This document shows positions 16,929 to 25,192 of a DNA stretch of 64,000 bases, one piece after another. Positions within the stretch are counted from its first letter, which is position 1. Every line of letters starts with the position of its first letter. Both the position numbers and the translations under genes were made by a program. The notes below the pieces were generated by a model. The model made no database searches and had not been told where the DNA came from. It saw only the letters and a list, made by a program, of their open reading frames with translations. Location: positions 248,001 through 312,000 of the forward strand of contig JACQBA010000011.1 in assembly GCA_016194745.1 (NCBI GenBank), read 5' to 3'. This stretch comes from Elusimicrobiota bacterium (GTDB lineage: Bacteria; Elusimicrobiota; Elusimicrobia; UBA1565; JACRDR01).

Positions 16929-17999
16929 ATGCGCCAGACGATTTGCAGGGCCTTTGTCGCGATCTCCTTCGCCGCGGCCTGCGGCTCGAGCGCCGCCGCG
17001 GCGAAGTACAACCTGCGCTGGGTCATGATCCACGAGCCCAGCACCTCCGCCGAGGAAGCCGCGGCCGACTTCGCGGCGCGCATCGAGAAGGAAAGCAAAG
17101 GCGAGATGAGCGTCGAGGTCCTGTCGCGGAGCGCGTACCAGAAAAAATACGGCAACGGGCGTCCGATCAGCCCCTACTCGGTAATGCGGCGGCTGACGGC
17201 CGGAGAGCTCGAGATTTGCCAGACGTACTCCTTCATGGCCGGGCAGTATTCGCACGATCTTTGGGCGCTGGGCATGCCGTATCTTTTCCGCGATTATGAT
17301 CACGCGGAGAACGTGTTCGAAGGCTCTCTCGGCAAGGACCTCCTGGCGTCTTTGGGCAAGAACTCCCCTTTGCGCGGCCTCGCCTTCACCTACAGCGGCG
17401 GCTTCGGGATTTTCGCCACGAAGGACATCGAAGCGCGCCGGCCGAAGGATTTCCGCCACATGCGCGTGAAGGTGGCCCAGGGCCTGCCTCTCGCCGGGCC
17501 CTTGGTCCGCGAGCTGGAGATCGATCCGATCATCGGGCCGCCCGAGGCGTACGTCCCCCTGGCGCAGGCCGGCGTTGCCGACGGCGTCGAGACCACGTTC
17601 GCCAGGCTCGACGATCTGAAGGAAGACAGGGAGGCCAAGTTCGTCACGAACTCCGAGCACTTCCTGTTGACGACAATGATCGTCGTCAACGAGGCCTACT
17701 TCCAAACGCTGCCGGCGAAGTATCGGAAGCTGGTCCAAGACACCGCCTTCGAAGTCGCCCGCAAGGAACGCTCGGCGACGATCCGCCTGAACGCGGAGGC
17801 GCGCAAGCGTCTCGAGGCGCGCGGCGTGAAGGTCCTCGACCTTTCGGCCGAAGAGAAGGCGGAGTTTCGGAAGGTGTTCGATTCCGGCGTCGGGCTGGGC
17901 GACGTGGTGCCTAAAGAGACCATTCAAAGGATTCGCGACGTGAAAGCCGGTTCGCTCACCGTCCAGAAGATCCCGGAATCCGCGTCGGACGCGCGCTAA
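16929..17999 (+). CDS. TRAP-type (DctP family) solute-binding protein, paralogue 7, in an ABC operon
   Basis: 356 residues. Two adjacent ATGs (16926 and 16929) follow AAGGAGG; the second gives a usable SD spacing of 4. Signal peptide ends near SSAAA. Motifs YNLRWVMIHEPSTSAEEA, LGMPYLFRDYDHAE, FTYSGGFG and DGVETTFARLDD match paralogues 4 and 6. The clamp Arg is Lys (RVKVAQ, residue 181). The stop is 9 bases before an ABC permease gene, which overlaps the ATPase gene. A TRAP-family binding protein thus appears to serve an ABC importer. This is the first gene of that three-gene operon. Confidence 0.87.
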   Translation: MRQTICRAFVAISFAAACGSSAAAAKYNLRWVMIHEPSTSAEEAAADFAARIEKESKGEMSVEVLSRSAYQKKYGNGRPISPYSVMRRLTAGELEICQTYSFMAGQYSHDLWALGMPYLFRDYDHAENVFEGSLGKDLLASLGKNSPLRGLAFTYSGGFGIFATKDIEARRPKDFRHMRVKVAQGLPLAGPLVRELEIDPIIGPPEAYVPLAQAGVADGVETTFARLDDLKEDREAKFVTNSEHFLLTTMIVVNEAYFQTLPAKYRKLVQDTAFEVARKERSATIRLNAEARKRLEARGVKVLDLSAEEKAEFRKVFDSGVGLGDVVPKETIQRIRDVKAGSLTVQKIPESASDAR

Positions 18000-18008
18000 G
18001 CGCCGGGC

Positions 18009-18803
18009 GTGGCATTTCTTGGGAGCCGGAAATCCTCCGCGGCTCTTTCGCTCGTCTCCGGCGCGCTGGCGTGGGAAATCGGCGTGCGGTGGCTCGGCGT
18101 CAAGGAAGTCATCCTGCCGTCGCCCACTGCGATCGCCTCGGCGTTCCAGACGTCCTGGCGCACCCTTTTCCTGCACGCGGGAGTGTCCGCGGCCGAGGCG
18201 CTGCTCGGGTTCGTCATCGGATCCGTCTCCGGGCTGCTATTGGCCGCGGCGTTCCATCTCAGTTCGCGCGTCCGCGCCGCCTTGGAGCCGTACCTCGTCG
18301 CGTCTCAAGTCGTCCCCAAGGTCGCGCTCGCTCCGCTCTTCGTCATCTGGTACGGATACGGGATGCAGCCGAAAGTCATCATCTCGGCGCTCACGTGCCT
18401 GTTTCCGACGTTTCTCAACGCGTTCCAGGGACTGTCCTCGTCCGACCGGGACTTGGTTCTGATGATGCGCTGTCTCCGCGCGGGGCGCTGGACCACGCTG
18501 GTCCGGCTTCAGCTGCCGTGTTCGGTCCCGTATATCACCTCCGGATTGAAGATGGCCGCCGTGCTCAGCGTGATCGGAGCCGTGATGGGGGAGATCGCGG
18601 GCGCGGACCGGGGCCTCGGTTTCCTCCTATTGCAGGCGGAGGCTCAGTTGAACACGCCGCTCCTCTTCGCCTCGCTCCTCATGTTGAGCGTCATCGGGAC
18701 GTTGATGTACGCGCTCGTCATGCTGGTGGAGTCGACGGTCTTGCGCCGCTATATGCCGGAGCGTTCCGGCGTCCGGCTGCTCGGCGTCGTCGAGCAGACA
18801 TGA
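18009..18803 (+). CDS. ABC transporter permease, SsuC/TauC/ThiX type
   Basis: 264 residues from GTG 18009. A hydrophobic protein of the nitrate/sulfonate/taurine/thiamine-precursor family: it has the PSP-T-A motif (LPSPTAIASA) after TM1, an EAA-like cytoplasmic loop in the region (A)GRWTTLVRLQLP-SVPYI, and several TM helices including VLSVIGAVMGEIAG. It would form the homodimeric channel of an importer. It overlaps the ATPase gene (ATGA). Usual partners are THI5/SsuA-type binding proteins; one lies at 29158, but here the adjacent binding protein is of TRAP type. Confidence 0.85.
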   Translation: MAFLGSRKSSAALSLVSGALAWEIGVRWLGVKEVILPSPTAIASAFQTSWRTLFLHAGVSAAEALLGFVIGSVSGLLLAAAFHLSSRVRAALEPYLVASQVVPKVALAPLFVIWYGYGMQPKVIISALTCLFPTFLNAFQGLSSSDRDLVLMMRCLRAGRWTTLVRLQLPCSVPYITSGLKMAAVLSVIGAVMGEIAGADRGLGFLLLQAEAQLNTPLLFASLLMLSVIGTLMYALVMLVESTVLRRYMPERSGVRLLGVVEQT

Positions 18804-19546
18804 CGCGCGGCACCGCCGGGAAGCCCCTCGTCGAACTGTCGAAGGTGCGCGTCACGTTCGAGGACGGCAGGCGGAGTCACGAGCACGCGCTGTCGGACGT
18901 GACGCTGCGCTTCTTGGAGGGCGACGCCGTAGGGGTCCTCGGACCGTCGGGCTGCGGAAAGACCACCCTGCTGAGAGTGATCGCGGGCCAGCGCGCCGTC
19001 TCTTCGGGAGAGGCGCGCTTTCATCCGGACGCCGCCAAGCCCGGGCAATTCGGCTACATGTCCCAATCCAACAGCCTTCTGCCCTGGCTGTCGCTGTTCG
19101 AGAACGTGAGATTTCCTCTGTCCATTCTGGGACGTTCCGCGGGCGCCGGAGAACGCGTGGCGCGAATCCTGCGCGAGGTCGGCCTCGAGGGCCACGAGCG
19201 GAAGTATCCCGAGGAGCTTTCCGGAGGGATGGCGCGCCGCGCCGTGCTCGCCCGGACGCTGATCTACGAGCCGAGCGTCCTGCTTCTCGACGAGCCGTTC
19301 GCTGGGCTGGACGCCGCGACCCGCGACAGCCTGGTGGATCTGCTGACGCGCCTGCGGACGGCGCATGGGTTCTCGTTGATCTGCGTGGAGCACGACGTCC
19401 AGGCGGCGGCTCGGCTGGCGACGAAGTTCCTCGTGTTCAAGGGGCCGGGAACTCCGCCGGAATGGATCGATTGCGCGGCCGACTCGTCCGTGGCGGAGCG
19501 GGAGCGCCTGGTGCGGTCGACGTTGGCGTCTGCGGCGTGCGCCTGA
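18800..19546 (+). CDS. ABC transporter ATP-binding protein, SsuB/TauB/ThiY-partner type
   Basis: 248 residues from ATG 18800. Walker A GPSGCGKTT, Q-loop GYMSQSNSLLPW (typical of SsuB/TauB with LLPW), signature LSGGMARRAVLAR, Walker B LLLDEPFAGLD, and H-loop VEHD. It powers the permease encoded just upstream. The 3' end is 3 bases from the facing cupin gene. Confidence 0.9.
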   Translation: MTRGTAGKPLVELSKVRVTFEDGRRSHEHALSDVTLRFLEGDAVGVLGPSGCGKTTLLRVIAGQRAVSSGEARFHPDAAKPGQFGYMSQSNSLLPWLSLFENVRFPLSILGRSAGAGERVARILREVGLEGHERKYPEELSGGMARRAVLARTLIYEPSVLLLDEPFAGLDAATRDSLVDLLTRLRTAHGFSLICVEHDVQAAARLATKFLVFKGPGTPPEWIDCAADSSVAERERLVRSTLASAACA

Positions 19547-19549
19547 CGC

Positions 19550-20479
19550 TCAGCGGATGACCGGCGCTTTCGGCAGGTTGGGCGGGACCGATATCTGGAT
19601 CATCTCCGCGTCGAGACCGGTCGCATCCGCGACGTATTGAGATCCCTCCGGAAGGATGATCGCCGAGTCCGGCGGCACCTCGTATTTGGCACCGGCGACC
19701 TCGAAGCGGCATTTCCCCTTCATCACGACGAACATGAGGTCTCCGGACTCTACCTTGGCCGGCGCGAGCTTGGTCTTGAGCTGGAGAATGCCGATGCCCA
19801 TCGTCATCTTGTCGAAGACTGGATCGAGCCGAACGGTCTGCTCCGCGGTGATCGCGTGCGCCTTGATGAAATCGGGCAGATTCTCGAAACTCGGCTTGCG
19901 CGCCGACCCGCGCGCGGCGCGCGGGCCTTCCGTTTGGCGGATGAGCCGTAGGTAGAACGCGACGGTCTTCCCTTTATTCTTGATCATCGGCTTGCCTTCG
20001 CCTTTGCCGACGTAGAACACGCTGTACTTGGTGAACTTGCCCAGCGGCGCGGATTTGAACGTCGGTAGGGCGTCGCCGAACAAGGCGACGAGAGCCTGCT
20101 CGCTGCCCGGCAAGGAGTGGCCTTTCGCGACGCCCTGCGGGCGGATGAGGTTCATCCTCACGTCGAAGGAGGTCTGCGGGTTGCTGTAGAGGAGGAAGGT
20201 GCCGACGCCCTCGTAGGGAGACCCGCAGTAGATGGGGTATTTTTTCGTCGGGATCTCGTTGAGTGCTACCACCACGGGTCCGGAGGACTGGACGATGATG
20301 GGGACGTTGCACGCGGGATTGTTCAGGGCGGTGTATTTCGGCATCTTTCGCTTCACGGCGCCGGCGGACCGCGCTTTCGTCGGCGATTCCTTTTCCGGGG
20401 CGGGATTCGGGGCGCCATGCGACGCCGAGGGGAAGGCCGCCAGCAGCAAGAGGAAGGCGAAGATCCGAGTCATCGTCAT
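19550..20479 (-). CDS. Exported cupin-domain protein
   Basis: 309 residues from ATG 20479 (20473 also possible). Signal peptide MTRIFAFLLLLAAFPSASHG, then a basic low-complexity stretch. The C-terminal 70 residues are cupin-like (SGDLMFVVMKGKCRFEV...PPDSAIILPEGSQYVAD). Two Cys (NPACNVP, YPIYCGSP) in the middle could form a disulfide in the periplasm. It is upstream of nothing on its strand; the ACP gene behind it ends at 20525. Function unknown. Confidence 0.65.
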   Translation of the reverse strand: MTMTRIFAFLLLLAAFPSASHGAPNPAPEKESPTKARSAGAVKRKMPKYTALNNPACNVPIIVQSSGPVVVALNEIPTKKYPIYCGSPYEGVGTFLLYSNPQTSFDVRMNLIRPQGVAKGHSLPGSEQALVALFGDALPTFKSAPLGKFTKYSVFYVGKGEGKPMIKNKGKTVAFYLRLIRQTEGPRAARGSARKPSFENLPDFIKAHAITAEQTVRLDPVFDKMTMGIGILQLKTKLAPAKVESGDLMFVVMKGKCRFEVAGAKYEVPPDSAIILPEGSQYVADATGLDAEMIQISVPPNLPKAPVIR

Positions 20480-20484
20480 GAGAA

Positions 20485-20493
20485 ATTGTAGCA
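20485..20493 (-). promoter_or_regulatory. Extended -10 of the exported cupin gene
   Basis: Minus strand TGC-TACAAT (20493-20485), only 5 bases before ATG 20479 and 11 before ATG 20473. No good -35 is seen. Suggests a leaderless or nearly leaderless transcript. Confidence 0.45.
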
Positions 20494-20524
20494 TCTGCCC
20501 CCGACGGCATCCAGGGCCTGGCCG

Positions 20525-20779
20525 CTACCGTTGTTCTCTCGCCTTCCCGTTCACAAATCCGACGACGGCCTCGAGGTTTCTGAAGCGGTCGTAGCTCACG
20601 TCTCCCGGCCGAATCCGGACGCCGAGGCCGCCTTCCAGCGCGACGGCGAGCTTTACGAGCTCGATCGACGTGAGGAGTCCCTCCGCGAAGAAATCCTCGC
20701 AGGAAGACGCTTTCGCGGCGTCGACGCCGCGGCTCTCGAAGAACTTCAAGACGACCTGGGCGGCGAGGCCGGTCTTCAT
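20525..20779 (-). CDS. Acyl carrier protein-like (DltC-like) protein
   Basis: 84 residues. The start (ATG 20779) overlaps the MBOAT stop (ATGA). An ACP four-helix pattern with the phosphopantetheine Ser in GLLTSIELVKLAVALE (canonical G-x-DSL is altered to LLTSI but the Ser is in place). It would carry an activated acyl or aminoacyl group for the upstream MBOAT protein. The genomic trio with the AMP-ligase at 22099 mirrors dltA/dltB/dltC. Confidence 0.75.
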   Translation of the reverse strand: MKTGLAAQVVLKFFESRGVDAAKASSCEDFFAEGLLTSIELVKLAVALEGGLGVRIRPGDVSYDRFRNLEAVVGFVNGKAREQR

Positions 20780-22023
20780 TGCGCCGCCATGCTCCAGGGT
20801 CCGACGGGCCAGACCGACCCGCGGTGCGGACGAAGCGCCGCTCGAATGACGGGCAAGGAAGCCGCGCGCAACAGGAACGTCGACGCGATTCCCGCGGCCG
20901 TTGACAGCGCGCTTCGGCGCGAGCGCTCCGCCGGGGTGGTTTCGCCTTCGAGAAGCAAGGAGATGCCGACGAGCGCGAATTGCGACGCCTCGTAGAGCGC
21001 TAGAAGGAATAGACCGCGGCCGAGCAGGCGCCAGGCGCCCGGTCGGACGAGTGCGAAGACGTACAGGGCGTTGAGAGCGGCGTGGCCCAGGAAGGCGGCA
21101 CATGCGGCGGCGATCGCGTTTCGCCGCGGGCGGTCCGGCGCGGCGCGCGTCAGGCGGAGCAGGACCGGGTAAAAGCAGATGCCGAGGACCATCTCGCGCA
21201 TGTGCACGTTCCAGCGGCGCCAATACTCGGCATAGCTCGGCGCCGTGAGCGGGCGCACGAAGTTGTCCCTGATATCGTACCCGAGGGCGCGCGCGACGCC
21301 CACGCCGAGCTGGTGGGCGCCGTACGTCCGAAGATAGTGGGACAAATAGATTTCGCACAGGACGACCGCCGTCGCCACGGTACCGGGGACGAGGATGCGG
21401 CGGGCGATTCCCGCATGGAGCCGGTGCAGCCCCATGAACAGCAGCGTGTGGGCCAGCGCCCAGGCGGTCGTGCGCGCGCCGTCGGTGAGCGCGTGGGAGG
21501 CGCGTTTGCGCCCGTAGCTCTCCGTCACGTGCGAGAACGCGAATACCGGAGACGTCTCGGTGAGGAACGGCACGGCGAGGAAGTAGACCAGGGAGTCCAC
21601 GAGTTCGGGAGGCCGCATCCGCCCGGAGGACGACTCCCAAAGGTAGTAGATCGACTTCTTGGCAAACACGACCAGCAGGAATACCTTGAACACGTCCTCG
21701 GGCAGGATGTAATCCCCGCCGTAGCGGAGGAAAATGGAGCCGTATATGAAATAGAACAATACCGAGGCCACGGCGACCCCGGCCCACGGCGGGCCTTCGA
21801 CGCCCACGCGCACGCGGCGAGCGATCGAGACATGAAGGAGCAGGGAGGAAATCGTCAGCGCGGCCGCGATCGACGGCGAGAACAGGTGGGCGATGGCGGC
21901 GGCTCCGGTGAGCGCCAGAAGCGGCTTGCGCCAGCGCTCGGGGCAGGCGCGGCAAAGCAGGACGATCGGCAGCGCCCATGCAAAGTACCGTATGGGGAGC
22001 GCGGAGGCCCAATCCTTGTCCAT
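20776..22023 (-). CDS. MBOAT-family membrane O-acyltransferase (DltB/AlgI-like)
   Basis: 415 residues, many hydrophobic helices. MBOAT motifs: YAEYWRRWNVHMREM (compare FWRRWHISL in AlgI/DltB) and the later conserved His in FLGHAALNALYVFAL. It would move an acyl or aminoacyl group across or onto an extracytoplasmic acceptor. Cotranscribed with the ACP gene (4-base overlap) and divergent from the AMP-ligase. A -10 box (TATAAT) ends 9 bases before the ATG. Confidence 0.85.
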   Translation of the reverse strand: MDKDWASALPIRYFAWALPIVLLCRACPERWRKPLLALTGAAAIAHLFSPSIAAALTISSLLLHVSIARRVRVGVEGPPWAGVAVASVLFYFIYGSIFLRYGGDYILPEDVFKVFLLVVFAKKSIYYLWESSSGRMRPPELVDSLVYFLAVPFLTETSPVFAFSHVTESYGRKRASHALTDGARTTAWALAHTLLFMGLHRLHAGIARRILVPGTVATAVVLCEIYLSHYLRTYGAHQLGVGVARALGYDIRDNFVRPLTAPSYAEYWRRWNVHMREMVLGICFYPVLLRLTRAAPDRPRRNAIAAACAAFLGHAALNALYVFALVRPGAWRLLGRGLFLLALYEASQFALVGISLLLEGETTPAERSRRSALSTAAGIASTFLLRAASLPVIRAALRPHRGSVWPVGPWSMAAQ

Positions 22024-22031
22024 GGAAGCGG

Positions 22032-22037
22032 ATTATA
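22032..22037 (-). promoter_or_regulatory. -10 box of MBOAT-ACP operon
   Basis: TATAAT on the minus strand (22037-22032), with 8 bases to the ATG at 22023: likely leaderless. No clear -35. Confidence 0.5.
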
Positions 22038-22086
22038 GGATTTGAGGGCGACCGCCGCCGCGTTCCGGCTCGGGTTTCAGAAAATC

Positions 22087-22092
22087 TATACT
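22087..22092 (+). promoter_or_regulatory. -10 box of AMP-ligase gene
   Basis: TATACT, 6 bases before ATG 22099: likely leaderless. The -35 is weak (TTCCGG at 22063, 18 bp away). With the divergent MBOAT -10 it fills the 75-base intergenic region. Confidence 0.5.
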
Positions 22093-22098
22093 GGGCGG

Positions 22099-23511
22099 AT
22101 GCCACCGGTCCGCCCCCCGTTCCGATTAGGCCGCGCTCTCGGCGCGCTCCACGACCTCGACGCGAACATGGCCCTGAGCCCTTCGCGCCTGCGTGCGCAA
22201 TCGCTGGCCCGTGCCGAGCGGCTGCGGCGCGCGGGCGTGGTCCGGGGAGATCGCGCTGTGCTGCCAGGCGCGAGTCGGTGGGAGTTCTTTATCGATCTGT
22301 TCGGGCTGTGGGCCCTGGGCGCTTGCGCGGTCGTCGTCGACCCCGACGCGTCCGATTCGGAGCTGGCGCGCGCGGCGGCCGCCGCCGGCGCGACGGCGAT
22401 CATCGGAGGCGCGCGCGTCCGGCGGCTGCGCGCGGCACGCGCCGGAGCGTCCGGCGCCGGTGCCGGTGCGGCCGCGCCCGATGACTGGGCGCTCGTGCTT
22501 TGGACGTCCGGTACGGCCGCGGGGCCGAAGGCTGTCGTCCATACGTTTCGCACGCTGCAATCGCGGCTGTCGGAGCTGCGCCGACGGATTCCCACGAGGG
22601 ATTCTCGTCGGACGCTGTGCGTGCTGCCGGTGCATTTCGGACACGGGTTGATCGGCAACAGTCTGTTCCCGCTTTTGCACGGGGGCGACCTGGCCCTCTC
22701 GTCGCGGGCCGGAGCGGGCGTCGGACTTGCGGAGCTAGGCGCCGTCATCGACCGGCAGCGGATCACGTTCGTAAGCGGCGTCCCGGCGCTATGGCGCGCG
22801 GCGATCCGGTTGTCCGCGCCTCCGCGACGACGCTCGCTGCGGCGCGCGCACTGCGCGTCCGCGCCCATGGACGGGCGCCTTGGGGAGGAGCTCCGCTCCT
22901 GGGCCGGGACCGCAAGCGTCTGGAACGTGTACGGGCTGACGGAAACCGCCTCGTGGATCTCGGGAGCCAGATTCGGCCGCCGCGAGCGGAGCGAGGGCGG
23001 TTGCGTGGGCACGGGCTGGGGGGCGCGATTTCGCCTATCGACCGCTGGCGAGGTCTGGGTGCGCGCGGAATCTTTGACTCCCGGATATCTTCGTAAGGGG
23101 AGGATCGTCCGAGCCGCGGATGCCGCGGGATGGTACCGCACCGGCGACGTCGCTCATCGGGACCGGTCCGGGGCGCTTCATCTCGCCGGACGATTGGACC
23201 ATCGCATCAACAAAGGCGGCCTCAAAGTCCACGCCGAACAGGTCGAGGAGGCTCTCAAGAGGCATCCGGCCGTGCTGGACGCGTGCGCGTTCTCCATGCC
23301 GGATGCGGTGCTGGGCGAAACCGTCGGGGCGGCGGTCGTTCTCGCGCGCCGCGGCGCCTCCGCCGCGGCGGATCTTCGCCGCTGGTGCCGCCTGCGCATG
23401 CCGAAGGACGCGGTCCCCGAGGAGCTTTTTTTTGTGACAGCCATTGCGCGCACCTCGCGCGGCAAGATCGAGCGCCGCCGCGTCGCGGCGATGTGTCTTG
23501 GTCGACGCTGA
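22099..23511 (+). CDS. AMP-forming acyl/aminoacyl ligase (ANL family, DltA-like)
   Basis: 470 residues; ATG 22099 is chosen over an earlier in-frame start because the -10 box lies 6 bases before it. ANL signatures: P-loop LWTSGTAAGPKAVVHT, NVYGLTETASW, GWYRTGDVAHRD, LAGRLDHRINKGGLKV, and the catalytic Lys near the C terminus (RTSRGKIERRR). The N-terminal region is shorter than in long fatty-acyl-CoA ligases and fits adenylation of a small substrate for the ACP encoded divergently. Substrate not predictable by eye. Confidence 0.85.
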   Translation: MPPVRPPFRLGRALGALHDLDANMALSPSRLRAQSLARAERLRRAGVVRGDRAVLPGASRWEFFIDLFGLWALGACAVVVDPDASDSELARAAAAAGATAIIGGARVRRLRAARAGASGAGAGAAAPDDWALVLWTSGTAAGPKAVVHTFRTLQSRLSELRRRIPTRDSRRTLCVLPVHFGHGLIGNSLFPLLHGGDLALSSRAGAGVGLAELGAVIDRQRITFVSGVPALWRAAIRLSAPPRRRSLRRAHCASAPMDGRLGEELRSWAGTASVWNVYGLTETASWISGARFGRRERSEGGCVGTGWGARFRLSTAGEVWVRAESLTPGYLRKGRIVRAADAAGWYRTGDVAHRDRSGALHLAGRLDHRINKGGLKVHAEQVEEALKRHPAVLDACAFSMPDAVLGETVGAAVVLARRGASAAADLRRWCRLRMPKDAVPEELFFVTAIARTSRGKIERRRVAAMCLGRR

Positions 23512-23520
23512 TCCGTCGGC

Positions 23521-23549
23521 TTGTGGGCCCTGCGGCGATCTGTTACTCT
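23521..23549 (+). promoter_or_regulatory. Promoter of papain-like gene A
   Basis: TTGTGG (23521-23526), 17 bp, TACTCT (23544-23549) with TG two bases upstream. GTG 23558 starts 9 bases after the -10: leaderless. The same layout (TTGTCG, 17 bp, TACGCT) precedes paralogue B. Confidence 0.6.
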
Positions 23550-23557
23550 TAGCCTGC

Positions 23558-25192
23558 GTGCGCATCCGTATCATCGTCGCAGCACTCCTCATTTCCGCTT
23601 CGCAATCCTTCGCCGCCGCGGCGTCCTGCTCGGGCGCGTCGGCCGCGCTCAAGGGTCCGGTCGGCCTCGACGGCGTAGACTTCGATCGCTGGACGGCGGC
23701 ACTGTTCGATTCGAAGATGTCCACCGGCTCGTGGAGCTTGCTGCCGGCCAATGGGAAGCTCGCCGACCACATCGTCTCGAAATTCGTCCTGAACATTCTG
23801 GAGGTGGGACGCGACGACGACGTCTGCGGGGTCGCCGCGCGGTTCTCGGAGTCGCCGCTTCCGCGTCTGTGCGATGCGCTCGAGAGCTGCAAGACGCTGG
23901 TGGAGGGCCTGCTCTTGGCTAGGCACCGCGTCCGCTCCAGGGGTCTCGCCGCCGCGCCGCGCGACAAGGTCGACCGGAAGATGGAGGACCTTTTGCTCCT
24001 GCTGGACACTCTCTCGTCGGAGACGGCGGTGGCGATGGTCCGCAAGTTCCCGACGGCCCAAGCATTCGTTTCGAAGCGCTTCGACGCCTCGTCACCGTGC
24101 CCGAAGCGGCAAGGCCGGCTGCCTCCTTATTTCGGCGAGGGAGTCTGCCAGGGAGACGTGATCGTCGGGCAGAAGATGGGGGCGTTCAGCATCTTCAACC
24201 GCTTCGACGACCGGATGCCCAACATTTTCACGCACACGGCGATCGCCTACGTTCGTCCCGAGGATCCCGGCGCGCTGCGCGTCATCGATTCCGTTCTGGA
24301 GGACGGAATGAAGGTGCGGCCGTTCAACGAGAGTTTCGGCATCGACAAGACGTGGCGGTTGAGAGTCTATCGCCTGCGCGGCGCCTCGGACGCGGAGAAG
24401 CTTCAGTTGTCGGCGCGGCTGGTCCAAGGGGTCGACCAGGTCTACCAGAAGATGTCCGAGGCGGCCGGGGGGGATCCAGAATCCAAGACCGCCGCCGCCT
24501 TCGACTTCGAGGCCGACATGAGCGATCCCGAGCGGGTCTTCTGCTCGGAGGCGGTCATGCAGACGTACCAGTCCGCCGGGATGTCCGGATGGCTCAATCC
24601 GTACCCATCGGAACTCTGGCGCCGGGACGTTCGCGCGGAGGGGGGCCTCGGCGTCTTCGTCACCGACGGCGCGGGAATGGACCCGTCGGGGTTCCCGTCG
24701 CCCGGTCTCGTCGACATGAATCCTAATTTCGAACTAGTGCTCGAGGCCCTCAACGGCAAGGGGTTGGCGAACGAGAGGGTCGGCTCGTCCGTGATCGACT
24801 CCCTGCTGGCGAGAATCCGAGGATCCGATCCGCGAATCCTCCGGTACATCGAGAAGGCCAAGAGGCTACCGCGCGGCCACGCGAGCCGCATGCGGCTCGT
24901 CGCCCTCGCGTCGAAGATCGGAGGCCCGAGCAAGGCGGGCGCCATGATCCACGCGCTGACGCGCTTTTCGATGTCCGGGGTCACGGAGCGGAGCGCGGTC
25001 GCGTACTTCCTTCTGCTGCGCAACTTGCTCTCTCCCGACGTCATGGGCCCCGTCGCCTCGGCGCACGCGCGGGTGGGGAGGCTGGAGGCGGAACAAGGCC
25101 GCACGTTGGGGCTCAACGCCGTCCGCAAGATATCCGATGAGGAAGTCGATAAGAGCCTCGAACAACTCGATGAGTGGACGAGCGGGCTTTAA
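23558..25192 (+). CDS. Exported permuted papain-like (YiiX/NlpC-P60-like) protein, paralogue A
   Basis: 544 residues from GTG 23558; signal peptide VRIRIIVAALLISASQSFAAAA. A mid-protein domain has the circularly permuted order of YiiX/YaeF-type cysteine amidases: GDVIVGQKM, then His226 in FTHTAIAYV, then Cys329 in VFCSEAVMQTYQSAG. Such enzymes cut amide bonds in cell-wall peptides or lipids. About 180 residues before and 160 after are helical and unrecognised, making it much longer than typical YiiX. Paralogue B at 27476 has His and Cys at the same residue numbers. It overlaps the methyltransferase paralogue B gene by 23 bases, so the two are coupled. Confidence 0.7.
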   Translation: MRIRIIVAALLISASQSFAAAASCSGASAALKGPVGLDGVDFDRWTAALFDSKMSTGSWSLLPANGKLADHIVSKFVLNILEVGRDDDVCGVAARFSESPLPRLCDALESCKTLVEGLLLARHRVRSRGLAAAPRDKVDRKMEDLLLLLDTLSSETAVAMVRKFPTAQAFVSKRFDASSPCPKRQGRLPPYFGEGVCQGDVIVGQKMGAFSIFNRFDDRMPNIFTHTAIAYVRPEDPGALRVIDSVLEDGMKVRPFNESFGIDKTWRLRVYRLRGASDAEKLQLSARLVQGVDQVYQKMSEAAGGDPESKTAAAFDFEADMSDPERVFCSEAVMQTYQSAGMSGWLNPYPSELWRRDVRAEGGLGVFVTDGAGMDPSGFPSPGLVDMNPNFELVLEALNGKGLANERVGSSVIDSLLARIRGSDPRILRYIEKAKRLPRGHASRMRLVALASKIGGPSKAGAMIHALTRFSMSGVTERSAVAYFLLLRNLLSPDVMGPVASAHARVGRLEAEQGRTLGLNAVRKISDEEVDKSLEQLDEWTSGL

